Part shown: piece after piece, positions 20,201-30,842 of the stretch | Position numbering within the stretch: the first letter of the stretch is position 1 | How the letters are laid out: the number at the start of each line of letters is the position of its first letter | Assembly (NCBI GenBank): GCA_009667805.1 | Contig: CM019063.1 | Coordinates: forward strand, 348,940,862 to 349,004,861 | Length of the DNA stretch: 64,000 nt | From: Leptobrachium leishanense | Lineage: Eukaryota > Chordata > Amphibia > Anura > Megophryidae | Reading direction: 5' to 3' | Position numbers and translations under genes: made by a program | Notes under the pieces: generated by a model | What the model was told of the DNA's origin: nothing | The model's database searches: none | Seen by the model: only the letters and a program-made list of their open reading frames with translations

Positions 20201-20985
20201 AGCATCCTTAGCAGGTAGCCTGGATGCAGGAGGACAGCATCCCCTGCCCTGTGCTCTAATCACTAGCCTTGGGGGAGGGCTGGACCACATCCTGCATGAA
20301 CACTGTATAACACAAGCACCAGGGGGCCCAGGAAATGCAATGTGTGCTGCAGAACAGCTAAATGGGAGAGTGCAGCAAATTCTAGATACAGCACTGCAAT
20401 GGGGGAGGAGTGCTACTATGCAGCCTGCAACACCGCAATCATATACTATGGGTCAGGCAAATAATCGGATCCATGCAAAAGCTGGTTTCGCACACCAAAA
20501 ATCACAATCTGGAAGTGCCTTTTATTAGTGACGTCTAGGACGTGAAAGGAAAACAGTCCCACGGGGTGCAGCGTCTTTTTGAGAGGAGAAAAGGAGCAAA
20601 ATAAATATGACCTTGGCAAATGCTGTGCATGCTGATAATACGCCTGCCAATCGCCGAGAAAGCTTGCAGTTAAAGAAGCCGTAGTGAAAATCACTTCACT
20701 AACTTTATGACAATCCACTGTTGGATGCAAGGTGTTTGCCAAAATAATCCCGGAGACCGCAGCGTGTTTAACTAGAATGGTTGGAAATAGTGCAGAAATT
20801 TCCAAAAAATATAAGCAAGGCTGTGCAATGTTGTTGCCCTATTCTTTCTGCAATAAAAGAGAAAGGAGTTTGAGTCGTCACACAGGGAAACGTCTATATA
20901 TTTATAGAGAATATTTTTAAATCAAAATGACCCAGTGTAATCCCCCACGTACAACAAGACCAGAGTCAGGGCTAAATTCCAAGAC
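20201..20985. other. No gene seen; possible intron
   Basis: No exon-like frame recognised. If 19940-20192 is a first exon, this is the start of its intron. Confidence 0.3.
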
Positions 20986-20989
20986 GGGT

Positions 20990-21283
20990 GTGAAGGTTGT
21001 AACTCCACTCTGCTGGGGCCGCACTCTTGAGAGAGCACTGCTGGAGGCCAGCGGAGCTGCATTACATCCTTTACATGTCAGCAGCCGCTTGCAGGAAAGC
21101 AAACAGCCGGAGGGGTCTGGCAGAATGCTGTTAGAGCATTCTGCCAGCTGCCCCAGCCCCTTTAATACCAGTCAGCAAGCCAGCCCAGTACTGACTTACT
21201 CAGATACTGGAAGTATCGGGCATTTGCATGAGTACAAGTTCTCGTGCAAATGCCTGGTATCGGCACCGGTGCATCCTTAATAT
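20990..21283. mobile_element. hAT fragment (TAGGGATGCACCGATACC family), right part
   Basis: Ends with GGTATCGGCACCGGTGCATCCTTA, the family's right terminus. The internal GGCAGAATGCTGTTAGAGCATTCTGCCAG hairpin segment near 21118 also occurs in the related elements at 34.7 and 35.0 kb. The left end is missing. Confidence 0.6.
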
Positions 21284-21610
21284 TCATAATTTAATAGGTG
21301 TAAGTCATCAGAATGCATTATAATACAGGTTCTCCGTGTATTAAGTAGGGAAAAGTGAAACGAGCACTCAACCTGCTTTTCAGGGAGTTTTATTGGTGAC
21401 GCATTTACCACAGCAATATTTTGGCTATATGCCTTTTTGAAGCTGAAAAGTGTCACCAATAAAAGTGCCTGGAAAGGAGGTTGACTGCCTGGTCCAGTTT
21501 TTCATTTGTGCTATGAATGTCTTGGAGGTGTCACCCTATGGATTGTGACACCCCTGCCTGCCCTTGCCTAAAAAGAGTGCTGCTCTACTTTGTAAAATTG
21601 CATGTATTAA
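21284..21610. other. No gene seen
   Basis: Contains a CACCAATAAAA / TTTTATTGGTG inverted pair at about 21387 and 21449, separated by roughly 60 bp. This is probably another small MITE, not resolved. Confidence 0.3.
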
Positions 21611-21938
21611 GGCTAGTGTCAGACCAGCGTCTTTGGGGAGTGGAAGGAACGTCCGTGCGAATGGACGTTCTTTCCACTCGACACCTGTCTGGCCACCTCG
21701 CTGAGCGCAATCAGCGCTGCAAACACGATCCTCCTATGGAGGATCGCGCTTTACAGCCCCGTCAACGCACGTCCTAGCGCATCGCCAGGGAGGCCTGATT
21801 AACGGACGCTTGTTGCGTGCGCATTTTGTGCACACGTACGAGCGTGTGACTGTCCCCGTTGCAACGTCACTATGCTGCAACGGATGCCGGTAAGCACGTC
21901 AGTACGGGCACACATAGCGCGCTCGTCTGACGCCAGCC
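21611..21938. mobile_element. MITE with GGCTGGCGTCAGACGAGCG ends
   Basis: GGCTAGTGTCAGACCAGCGTC at the left is mirrored by GCGCTCGTCTGACGCCAGCC at the right. The interior has a GGAAGGAACGTCC...GGACGTTC hairpin and an ATCCTCCTATGGAGGATCGCGCTTT segment. The same family's right half is at 37641-37858. The target duplication is unclear. Confidence 0.62.
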
Positions 21939-21959
21939 TTGGTGGGAAAGTTTTATCCT

Positions 21960-23600
21960 TTAACCCCTTACCACCGGGCGGGTTGTGTCCGGCCGGAGGG
22001 TGTTTATGCCATAAGGTCTAATAGTACACGTAAATTCAATCATCTAAGGTCCTTGGTTGAGTGAACCCTTCGATGACCCTCCAGCCCCCTATTTTGTCTA
22101 ATTGTGGAGCCATCTCTTGGTAACACACATTGCACATTTGCAAGGGGAAAACTAGCAAAAATAGGCTAGCATGGAGAAGATATGGTGTGGGGGGGGGGTT
22201 ACAGTGAGATGAGTCTTGCATAGAAAGAAACCAGAGAAAAGAGGTTTGAATGTAAGACTAGTATGGTATTTCCTTTAACCCCTTAGTGACAAAACCTCAT
22301 TTTGCTTGTTTAGTATGTATGGAACCATGTAATTTTGGGGATTTTTGTTATGCAATTGGTCAACCTTATTTTCCAACATTCTCGTTTACTGTCCGCCACA
22401 TATATACTGTTGTAGGACAGAGAGGGCATTCATTTGATATGATATATATGTATTTCTCGTTCATTATGGAAAGAAAAAAATTATGTGCTCGCTCTTTCAC
22501 AGTTCTGGCTGTTCCAATGTGTACTTGAATAGAACTACTAATCGGTCTCTCCTTCACAGCACACGCTGTAAGAAAAGTGACACACCAGACTGTTACACAG
22601 CAGTGACTGTGCATGGCTGTCACCAAAATCATTGTTTGGTCATCACAATTTGGCGCTGATAGTGTGTCTCAACCATTGAAGCACCCAGCAACTCGCCATC
22701 CACAAGTCCTGTGGTTCTACAACGCGGTGTAAGCCACATGATGAAATTCTTCCTCTTTTATCCTTAACTGTAGGACATCCATGATTAAGTAATCCTATCA
22801 TGCAGCAGGGAGGGGTTATGGAACTGCCAGAAAAAAATGGTGAAAAGGACCTCAAAAAAATTAGTGTAAAGGAGCATTAGTGCCTTTTTCAATACATGTA
22901 TATGACTCAGGATGGGCATTTAGCTACACCACTGTTCGCCTAAAACGCAGCCTGTGTCTGCATGTTTGCCCCAGCCTACTTTTTCACATGAAGCGGTTTG
23001 TGCTGTAGTCGCATAGGTGCTAGGTAACCATTAGACCAATGTGCTATGTTATGCTGTATTGATAAGCACAGTCAAGTCCAACACTAAACCGATACAGGCC
23101 GCGTATAACTCAGCAATAAAAAGCAGTTGCCCACAGCAACGATGATCTAGCTTCAACATAAATTAAGCTGTATTCATTTTATTTTTTGTGACCGGTAGGA
23201 CAAATTTTACATTTGCATGTTAAATCTCACATGAAATTAGGGCATACCATATCTGGACAATCTAGTTTTTGGCATTTGCAATGAACAATGCTCCCACACA
23301 TGGCTCATCAAAGAAATTTTTTTATGGCACAGGTGTCTGAAGTGTAGCATTACGTAATGGCTGAGTTGCCCTGCAAGGTGCAGAGCGAATTTCAGATGCG
23401 TACAAAATGAGTGATCTGTAGGTGTAGGGAATGAAGAGCGCATGGTGAATATCAGTGTGTGTTATGATGTGAGGGTGCCCGATTAATTTTTTATGCTGGA
23501 GCAGTATGCCCTTGACTCCGATATTGACCACTGGTATGACTCGCTTAATTGGGGCATGTGACATGTTACGCTCAGTACTTGTCAGCGTTGCTGGATCACC
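21960..23600. other. TTAA-type ends and uncharacterised sequence, no gene
   Basis: TTAACCCCTTACCACC (21960) and TTAACCCCTTAGTGAC (22275) are left ends of piggyBac-type elements. The second shares about 16 bp with the end of the large piggyBac at 25205, followed by looser similarity (CTCGTTTA...CACATAT...TAC.TG). No matching right ends were found. Minus-strand ORFs at 22366-23564 show no known domain. Confidence 0.4.
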
Positions 23601-25204
23601 TAATTTCCACTATTAAGTATATGTCAGTAATTTTAGTTTAAAAAGATAAGATTGTTCATTCAGGGTTGCTCCTTGCTGCATCGAAGAAAATTAGAGATCT
23701 TTTCTGTAGGTCTTGCTGCAGCTACAAAAAAAGTAAAAATAACAAATCCTTTTAGCTTCCCAGTCTATATAGAACAATCTATATTAAAGAAGCATTATGT
23801 CGGCGCTTTGTAAATATGTAGGTTTAAAAAAAATCATGTTTATAAAGAAGAAAAAATGTCACCTGACAAACAAGCATTTTGCCTGTTTAGAACTGTCATT
23901 AAGACAATTATTGCTTTTTAGATAACCAGACTCTTTCCATGATTTTGATGCAAAAGTAAAATAGCATTACAACTCTGTCCTGGACAACAGGCATTTGATT
24001 CGTCCTATTAAAGGGATGGGGGGGGGTGGTTGTTGTTGACCTGCTGTGTATTTTCCATTGCTGTCTTTATTTGTGAAATTCTGCACCAACAGCACTTTGA
24101 CATTACCGGCCATGCATGGCTCTCTGTGATGTCCATATTCATCAGCTTTTTGTACATTGATTACTGTAGCCGATAGTGTTTGCTTGTTTGCATGGTGGAA
24201 AGCTAAAATGAATGTGACTGTGTGTTTTTTTTTTTGTATCTACAACAGATGTTATTTTAGCGCTCCATTATGTACAACAAATAATCGTGCTTCCTATTTT
24301 TTTCTTTTCAGTAAAGGATGTCTTTTCTAAGACACTATTCCCGGTGCTGTAAGATATTTACTTTTTATAGATTAAAAATACTAATATATTTTTGTTTAGG
24401 GCCAAGATACTGTATACGTTCTATGTAAACGAACTCTAATAGATAGCGTTGTGCACATTTGCGAATGTGCTAATGTAGGCAATTATCATACTATTGTAGA
24501 TCTAACATTCAGCCATTAATCAAACATCTCCCTAGCAACCCGTATCCAAATTAGCTCCGTGTCCTTATTTAATCTATGACGGGGACATCTCTTTTGATTC
24601 CCTAAAGCGTTTGCAAGTGTTCCCTCTGCAAAAATAAGTCTTAATCCCAGATCACTTTCAACAATCCCTGGCACCTTTTTACGGGTTAATAGTGTACATG
24701 CAAAACGTCTTTACTGTGACACCCTCATTTCCCTCGGATGTAAAAATATCAGCGTATTTTCCAGTGTATAATGACGAACCCCCTCTTCCCATTCAATGCA
24801 CCGCAAGCTTGGTTCATTAACAGATTGAAACGTCTGTCTACCTTCCTTTCCACCTCTGCGGTATTATTTTCTCTCACAAAATACAAGAAAATACAGGATG
24901 CTGATAGTACAATTAAAAAAGGAGTCACCCGATGAGAGTGGTGGTTTAATTCAGTAAGGGTCAGCCGAGGTGACTGATGGAACAGTCCATGTACTGATGC
25001 AGATCATGTGGAAATAGGAAATGCAACCTTATAGCAGGCCATGATAATTGAAGCTGAGTTTTGAAGTCCTGTTTCTTTTTATTATTCTTTTCCAAATGCG
25101 GTACATGAAATGTATCAGAACGTTGCTGTTCCGATGCAGGAAGAAAATAGCCTTTGAATGTTGTTTATCTTTGTATTTTTTATAGTTTTCTTTTAATTTT
25201 GTTA
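23600..25204. other. Apparently single-copy AT-rich DNA
   Basis: This is the longest stretch of the window in which I see no repeat family and no terminal repeats. It contains the possible short exon at 24312-24348. If any sequence here is conserved between species, this is the likeliest place. Confidence 0.4.
24312..24348 (+). other. Candidate short exon with start codon
   Basis: A polypyrimidine tract and acceptor (CTATTTTTTTCTTTTCAG, ending 24311) precede 37 bases containing ATG TCT TTT CTA AGA CAC TAT TCC CGG TGC, followed at 24349 by the donor GTAAGA. It would encode MSFLRHYSRC plus one base. Together with the upstream CpG block at 20 kb it could be exon 2 of a rightward gene. Chance splice-like sites are common, so confidence is low. 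Confidence 0.22.
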
Positions 25205-25549
25205 TTAACCCCTTAGTGACCGGGCGGTTTTACACAAATCCGTCCTTTAGTGACCGCTGCTGTTTTTACGTTTCTGCGCTGTTAGTGTTTAGGACAAATT
25301 TTCCTCTTACTCGTTTATGCAACCCACACATATTTTACACTGTTTTTCTCGTCATTAAATGGACTTTATAAAGATACCATTTTTTTCATCATTTCATATA
25401 GGGATGCACCGATACCACTTTTTTAAGACCAAGTACCGATACTTTTTAAAAGTACTCACCGATACCGAGTACCGATACTTTTATCTTATGTCATGTGACG
25501 CTTTCCAATAGGAACAGACCTCATATAAAAATTTATATGAGATTGACCG

Positions 25550-26175
25550 CAGCTCACATGGATTTGCCCCCAGGTCTCATGGATTTGCCCCCAGGTCTTA
25601 TGGATTTGCCCCCAGCTCACATGGGTTTGCCCCCAGCTCACATGGGTTTGCCCCCAGCTCACATGGGTTTGCCCCCAGCTCACATGGGTTTGGCCCCCAG
25701 GTCTCATGGTTTGTCCCCCAGCTCACATGGATTTGCCCCCAGGTCTCATGGTTTGTCCCCCAGCTCACATGGATTTGGCCCCCAGGTCTCATGGGTTTGG
25801 CCCCCAGCTCACATGGGTTTGTCCCCCAGCTCACATGGATTTGGCCCCCAGGTCTCATGGGTTTGTCCCCCAGCTCACATGGATTTGGCCCCCAGGTCTC
25901 ATGGGTTTGTCCCCCAGCTCACATGGATTTGGCCCCCAGGTCTCATGGATTTGGCCCCCAGGTCTCATGGATTTGGCCCCCAGGTCTCATGGATTTGGCC
26001 CCCAGGTCTCATGGATTTGGCCCCCAGGTCTCATGGATTTGGCCCCCAGGTCTCATGGATTTGGCCCCCAGGTCTCATGGATTTGGCCCCCAGGTCTCAT
26101 GGATTTGGCCCCCAGGTCTCATGGATTGGCCCGCAGCTCTCATCGATTGGCCCCCAGGTCTCATCGATTTACCCC
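25550..26175. repeat. 21-22 bp minisatellite in hAT element
   Basis: About 28 tandem units of the form GGATTTGGCCCCCAGGTCTCAT, here 22 bp, with a 21-bp variant (GGGTTTGCCCCCAGCTCACAT) on the left and the 22-bp variant homogenised on the right. All frames stay open over long distances, which explains several long but meaningless ORFs on both strands. Confidence 0.93.
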
Positions 26176-26184
26176 CCCCCGCTG

Positions 26185-26475
26185 GAACGCTGGGGAAGCT
26201 GGCCGCGTGCATGTAAAGCACGCGGCCAGCGTTCCCCTCCGGCGCGCCAAATACTCACCCTTCCTGAAGTTCCGGTCTCTGGGCAGTGATGCGGTCACGT
26301 GGCCGCCGGGCGCATCTGTGACGCGGCCTCCAGCCGAGAGGCCGCGTCACAGGAGCGCCCGGCGGCCACGTGACCGCATCACTGCCCAGAGACCGGAACT
26401 TCAGGAAGGGTGAGTATTTGGCGCGCCGGAGGGGAACGCTGGCCGCGTGCTTTTCATGCACGCGGCCAGCTTCCC
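26185..26475. repeat. GC-rich long hairpin inside hAT element
   Basis: Arms of about 130 bp run from GCTGGCCGCGTGCATG through GGCGCGCC, AAGTTCCGGTCTCTGGGCAG and CACGTGGCCGCCGGGCGC to a centre near 26335 and back. Pairing is almost perfect. CpG density is very high. Confidence 0.88.
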
Positions 26476-26623
26476 CAGCCCCGCGGATACCGGCAAGCCG
26501 GCCCAGCGCCGGCTTCCGGTATCGGCGGGATGTATCGGGCCGTTTGCACGAGTAACAAGTACTCGTGCAAACGGCAATATCGGCCCCGATACCGATACTA
26601 GTATCGGTATCGGTGCATCCCTA

Positions 26624-27228
26624 ATTTCATATAATTTACTATAAAAAACATTGTGAAATATGACAAAAAAATTGAAAAAACACCACTTTTTCGAACTTTG
26701 CCCCCCAAAATTTCTTATGTATCAACAACCGTCAAAAAAATTTAATTCCTTAGTAGTTTCTAAATTTAGTTCTGAGTTTAGCAATACCAATGTTTACATA
26801 TTCCTCGCTTTTTTCCTTATTTTATGCAACAATAAGTGCAAGTAGCACTTTGCCTTTTCCAAAGAGTTTATTTTCAAAACTAGTGATAGTGACATTGTAA
26901 CACTGATATCTGTCATTAATTCCTGAATAACCCTCCACATATACATATTTTTTTAAAGTACACAAATCAAGGTATTAAACTTGGGGTATTTTGACTCTTT
27001 CCATGCAAACCATTTTACCACAAATCTATGCCAAAGTTTGAGAAAAAAAAATGTTTTGGCGATTTTTTTTTTTTTATTTTTTTTTTTTTAACGCAATTTA
27101 AGAATACATGTACTGTGAACTTTAAGGTTTACTGCCAAAAACCACCCCAAAAGATGTTCAGCAACATCTTCTGAGTAAATTGATACCACCCATGTATAGG
27201 TATGTCGGGTCATTTGGGGGCTAACAGG
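26624..27228. other. piggyBac non-coding tail, no gene
   Basis: AT-rich sequence belonging to the piggyBac element, with poly-T runs near 27065-27090. It is continuous in style with 29583-30800. Confidence 0.5.
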
Positions 27229-27639
27229 CAGGGCCGGTGCAAGCATTTTTGTCTACTCAGGCGAAGGTGCGTTTTGGTGCCCCCCCCCCTCCAATATCGG
27301 CATAGAGATGCATAATAATAGTCTCTATCAGGAGTATTTAGTGTCTTCTCACCGAAAGTAAAGGACGCTGAATGTTGCTCTTGCAAGGACAACCTCTAGC
27401 AGTGGTCTGAGTCACTAATTGATTGGCACTGTGGCACAGGAGTGTCACCAAAACTATGCTGTGCCTGGTGGTGCCGCTTCTGTGCCACATTGCCAATACC
27501 CACAATATAATACCAGTGTCACAGCTTCCGTACCTTACCACTTTCTGTGGTGGGTCTGTGGCTGCCTTTCTCATTCGGGCCACTGACGTACAGTCCACTG
27601 TCCAGCAGGGTCCTCCTCAGGGTGTCAGTCTGTAGATAC

Positions 27640-29010
27640 TGCTCCCACTGGAGACTATTCCATGTAACAGTGCTATAGAAAGGGTAGTAGATACATGGAA
27701 TAGCCTCCCAGTGGGAGCAGTAACAGTGATATAGAAAGGGTAGTAGATACTGCCCCCACTGGGAGGCTATTCCATGTATCTACTACACTTTCTATATCAC
27801 TGTTACATGGAATAGCCTCCAGTGGGAGCAGTAACAGTGATATAGAAAGTGTAGTAGATACATGGAATAGCCTCCCAGTGGGGGCAGTAACAGTGATATA
27901 GAAAGGGTAGTAGATACATGGAATAGCCTCCCAGTGGGGGCAGTATCTACTACCCTTTCTATATCACTGTTACTGCTCCCACTGGGAGGTTATTCCATGT
28001 AACAGTGATATAGAAAGGGTAGTAGATACTGCCCCCACTGGGAGGCTATTCCATGTATCTACTACCTTTCTATATCACTGTTACTGCCCCCACTGGGAGG
28101 CTATTCCATGTATCTACTACCCTTTCTATATCACTGTCACATGGAATAGCCTCCCAGTGGGGGCAGTAACAGTGATATAGAAAGGGTAGTAGATACATGG
28201 AATAACCTCCCAGTGGGGGCAGTATCTACTACCCTTTCTATAGCACTGTTACATGGAATAGCCTCCCAGTGGGAGCAGTAACAGTGATATAGAAAGGGTA
28301 GTAGATACATGGAATAGCCTCCATCTCTGTTACTGCCCCCACTGGGAGGCTATTCCATGTATCTACTACCCTTTCTATATCAATGTTACTGCCCCCACTG
28401 GGAGGTTATTCCATGTATCTACTACTATTTCTATATCACTGTTACATGGAATAACCTCCCAGTGGGGGCAGTAACAGTGCTATAGAAAGGGTAGTAGATA
28501 CATGGAATAACCTCCCAGTGGGGGCAATGATATAGAATGGGTAGTAGATACTGCCCCCACTGGGAGGTTATTCCATGTATCTACTACCCATTCTATATCA
28601 CTGCCCCCACTGGGAGGTTATTCCATGTATCTACTACCCTTTCTATATCACTGTTACTGCCCCCACTCAGAGGTTATTCCATGTATCTACTACCCTTTCT
28701 ATATCACTGTTACTGCCCCCACTCAGAGGTTATTCCATGTAACAGTGATATAGAAAGGGTAGTAGATACATGGAATAACCTCCCAGTGGGGTCAGTGATA
28801 TAGAATGGGTAGTAGATACTGCCCCCACTGGGAGGTTATTCCATGTAACAGTGATATAGAAAGGGTAGTAGATACTGCTCCCACTGGGAGGCTATTCCAT
28901 GTATCTACTACCCTTTCTATATCACTGTTCCTCCCCCCACTGGGAGGCTATTCCATCTATATACTGCCCTTTCAATATTACTGTTACATGGAATAGCCTC
29001 CCAGTAACAA
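27640..29010. repeat. 56-bp palindromic minisatellite derived from CR1 ORF2
   Basis: Units of about 56 bp occur in both orientations, so stretches form long hairpins. One strand of a unit translates as DIERVVDTWNSLPVGAVTVI. This matches the C-terminal CR1 motif ERVVDTWNSLPVEVVEAKTV found intact at 391-1629. The array therefore seems to be an amplified scrap of LINE coding sequence. Orientation switches occur repeatedly at the GTAGATAC and TGCCCCCACTGGG junctions. Confidence 0.88.
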
Positions 29011-29029
29011 TGATATAAGAGAGATCTCC

Positions 29030-29190
29030 CCTGCTGTGAAGAAGTTGTGTGTTTAACTCTTGCTGGACCAGGTATTTGAGCTCCACATTAAAAAGCGCAG
29101 CTGAAGCACATGCAGTGTGGTGCTCAGCTCAGATACCTGGTCCAACATGAATTAAAAACACAAGCTTCTCCTTCACAGCAGGAGAAATTG
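29030..29190. repeat. Inverted repeat within hAT element
   Basis: CTCCCCTGCTGTGAAG...GGACCAGGTATTTGAGCT at the left is mirrored by AGCTCAGATACCTGGTCC...CTTCACAGCAGGAG at the right. Centre near 29105. Confidence 0.75.
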
Positions 29191-29582
29191 TGTGTGTATA
29201 GAGGAGGGGGAGTGCCACAATCTCGGGGCAGAGGGAGGGAGAGCAGGAAGTGGGATCACTCACCTCCTGCCCTGGGGGATCTCTGCTGCGGAGCAGGGCT
29301 GGTCACACCTCCTCACTTGTCAGCTGGAAGAGGAGCACCACTGCAGCAGGAGGCCGCACTTGGCCCACAGCTCTGCTGCATCTCGGGAGCGCCCTCCCCC
29401 TCATCAGCCCAGAAGTAAAGGAGCTGCTCCAGTCACAAGGAGGAGGAGGATACTTTTCCTAATGGGCGGCACTAGAAACCTCTGGCCAGCAGTGGCCAGG
29501 GAACTAGATTGTGGCGCCCCCTAGTTTGGCGCCAGGACAGTAAGGCAGCCGCCTGAGCTGCCTTACATTAGCGCCGGCCCTG

Positions 29583-30842
29583 CTAATAGGCCTTATTTCG
29601 GGGGTGCGCATTTCAGTTTTCCAACTTGGAATTTTCACATTTCGTCATCATGCACCCATGTCCCATTTGGGACATTTTTGAAGCCGGCCAAAGTAATTTA
29701 CCCCATCAAACCATATATTTTTAGAAAGGGCACACCCTAGGGTACTTCAAAGAGTTGTATTTTAACACTTTCCATGCACTAGCTCTATGTCAAACTTTCA
29801 GGTAGTCACTTTTTGGGTTATTTTTTCACACACATTGTACTTTAGGCATGAATTGTCAAATCCAGTTATGGGTTACTGCCAAAAAACACCCCAAAATATG
29901 TTCAGCAACATCTTCTGAGTAAAGTGATACCACCCATATATAGATTTGTTCTGTTGTTTTTTGGGTGCTACGCCAATCTTTTGACATGTGCTTGTCAATT
30001 TTCTAATTTGACATACAGTATCTTCTTTGCTTATCTTCTTTTTAGGGGCCTTTTTACATACCCCAATTTTATGAACGTGCATATATTTGGTAAGCTAACA
30101 CCCCAAAGTATTGTAAATGGAGTGTTTTTATGCCATGGATGCAACCGTTTGCTCCAAACAAATTGGATACTGTTTGGTGGTCATTTTTCATTTTCACACC
30201 CACATCAGTTTTGGACTGTGATTTAGGAGACACTGTTTGTTACTGCATGAAAACTCTCCAGGTTGTTTTCTGCAAGGTCTCCTGAGTACACCCATGCCCC
30301 CCATGCATAGGTTTGCCAGGATTTTGGGAAGGTTCAAATACAATTTTTATGACTTTGTCATTAGAGTTGAAATTGAGATTATTTCTTCAGCTAGGCCTAT
30401 CTTTGGTTTTGGGTCTACCGCATACCCCAGTTTGAATTATTGCCAGAAAATTGTTTATATTTGTTAGGTTGACACCCCAAGGTATTGCATATGGAGTGCT
30501 TTGATGCCATGGATGCAACGGTTTTAGCCCAAAACATTTGAGAAGGTGTGTGGCGGTAATTTTTCAATTTTCAGATTTTTACGCCCACATTAGATTTGGA
30601 CTGTGATTTAGGAGACACTGTTGTCGGTTACTGCATGAAAACTCTCCAGGTTGTTTTCTGCAAGGTCTCCTGAGTACACCCATGCCCCCCATGCATAGGT
30701 GTGCAAAGATTTTGGCAAAATACAGCACCAATTGTAGAACATAAAAATGTAGGAATAAAATGTAAAAGTCTGGTGCAGTAAAAGAAAAAAAAAAACTAAA
30801 CCTAACTAACGTGTAAGAAAAAATAGAAAGGAAAAAAAAAAA
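29583..30842. other. piggyBac non-coding tail with an internal duplication
   Basis: No gene. Segments at about 30070-30320 and 30460-30710 are direct copies about 390-400 bp apart, sharing ACACCCCAA(A/G)GTATTG, GATGCCATGGATGCAAC-type and CTGCATGAAAACTCTCCAGG blocks. ORFs here are short and Phe-rich. Confidence 0.55.

Larger units (their letters stand above)
25399..26623. mobile_element. hAT element (TAGGGATGCACCGATACC), complete ends
   Basis: Starts TAGGGATGCACCGATACC, ends GGTATCGGTGCATCCCTA, and is flanked by the exact 8-bp duplication ATTTCATA (25391-25398 and 26624-26631). It carries no transposase. It holds a minisatellite (25550-26175) and a long GC-rich hairpin (26180-26480). Confidence 0.92.
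27229..29582. mobile_element. hAT element (CAGGGCCGGTGCAAG), complete ends
   Basis: Starts CAGGGCCGGTGCAAG, ends AGCGCCGGCCCTG, with an 8-bp duplication CTAACAGG/CTAATAGG (27221-27228 and 29583-29590, one mismatch). No transposase. The interior is dominated by the palindromic minisatellite at 27640-29010 and an inverted repeat around 29030-29190. Confidence 0.9.

Noticed and set aside
25495..26413. Long ORFs with HMDLAPRSHGFGPQ-type repeats as a secreted or structural protein
   Set aside because: They exist in several frames and both strands because of the tandem array inside a hAT element; no start context, no domain.
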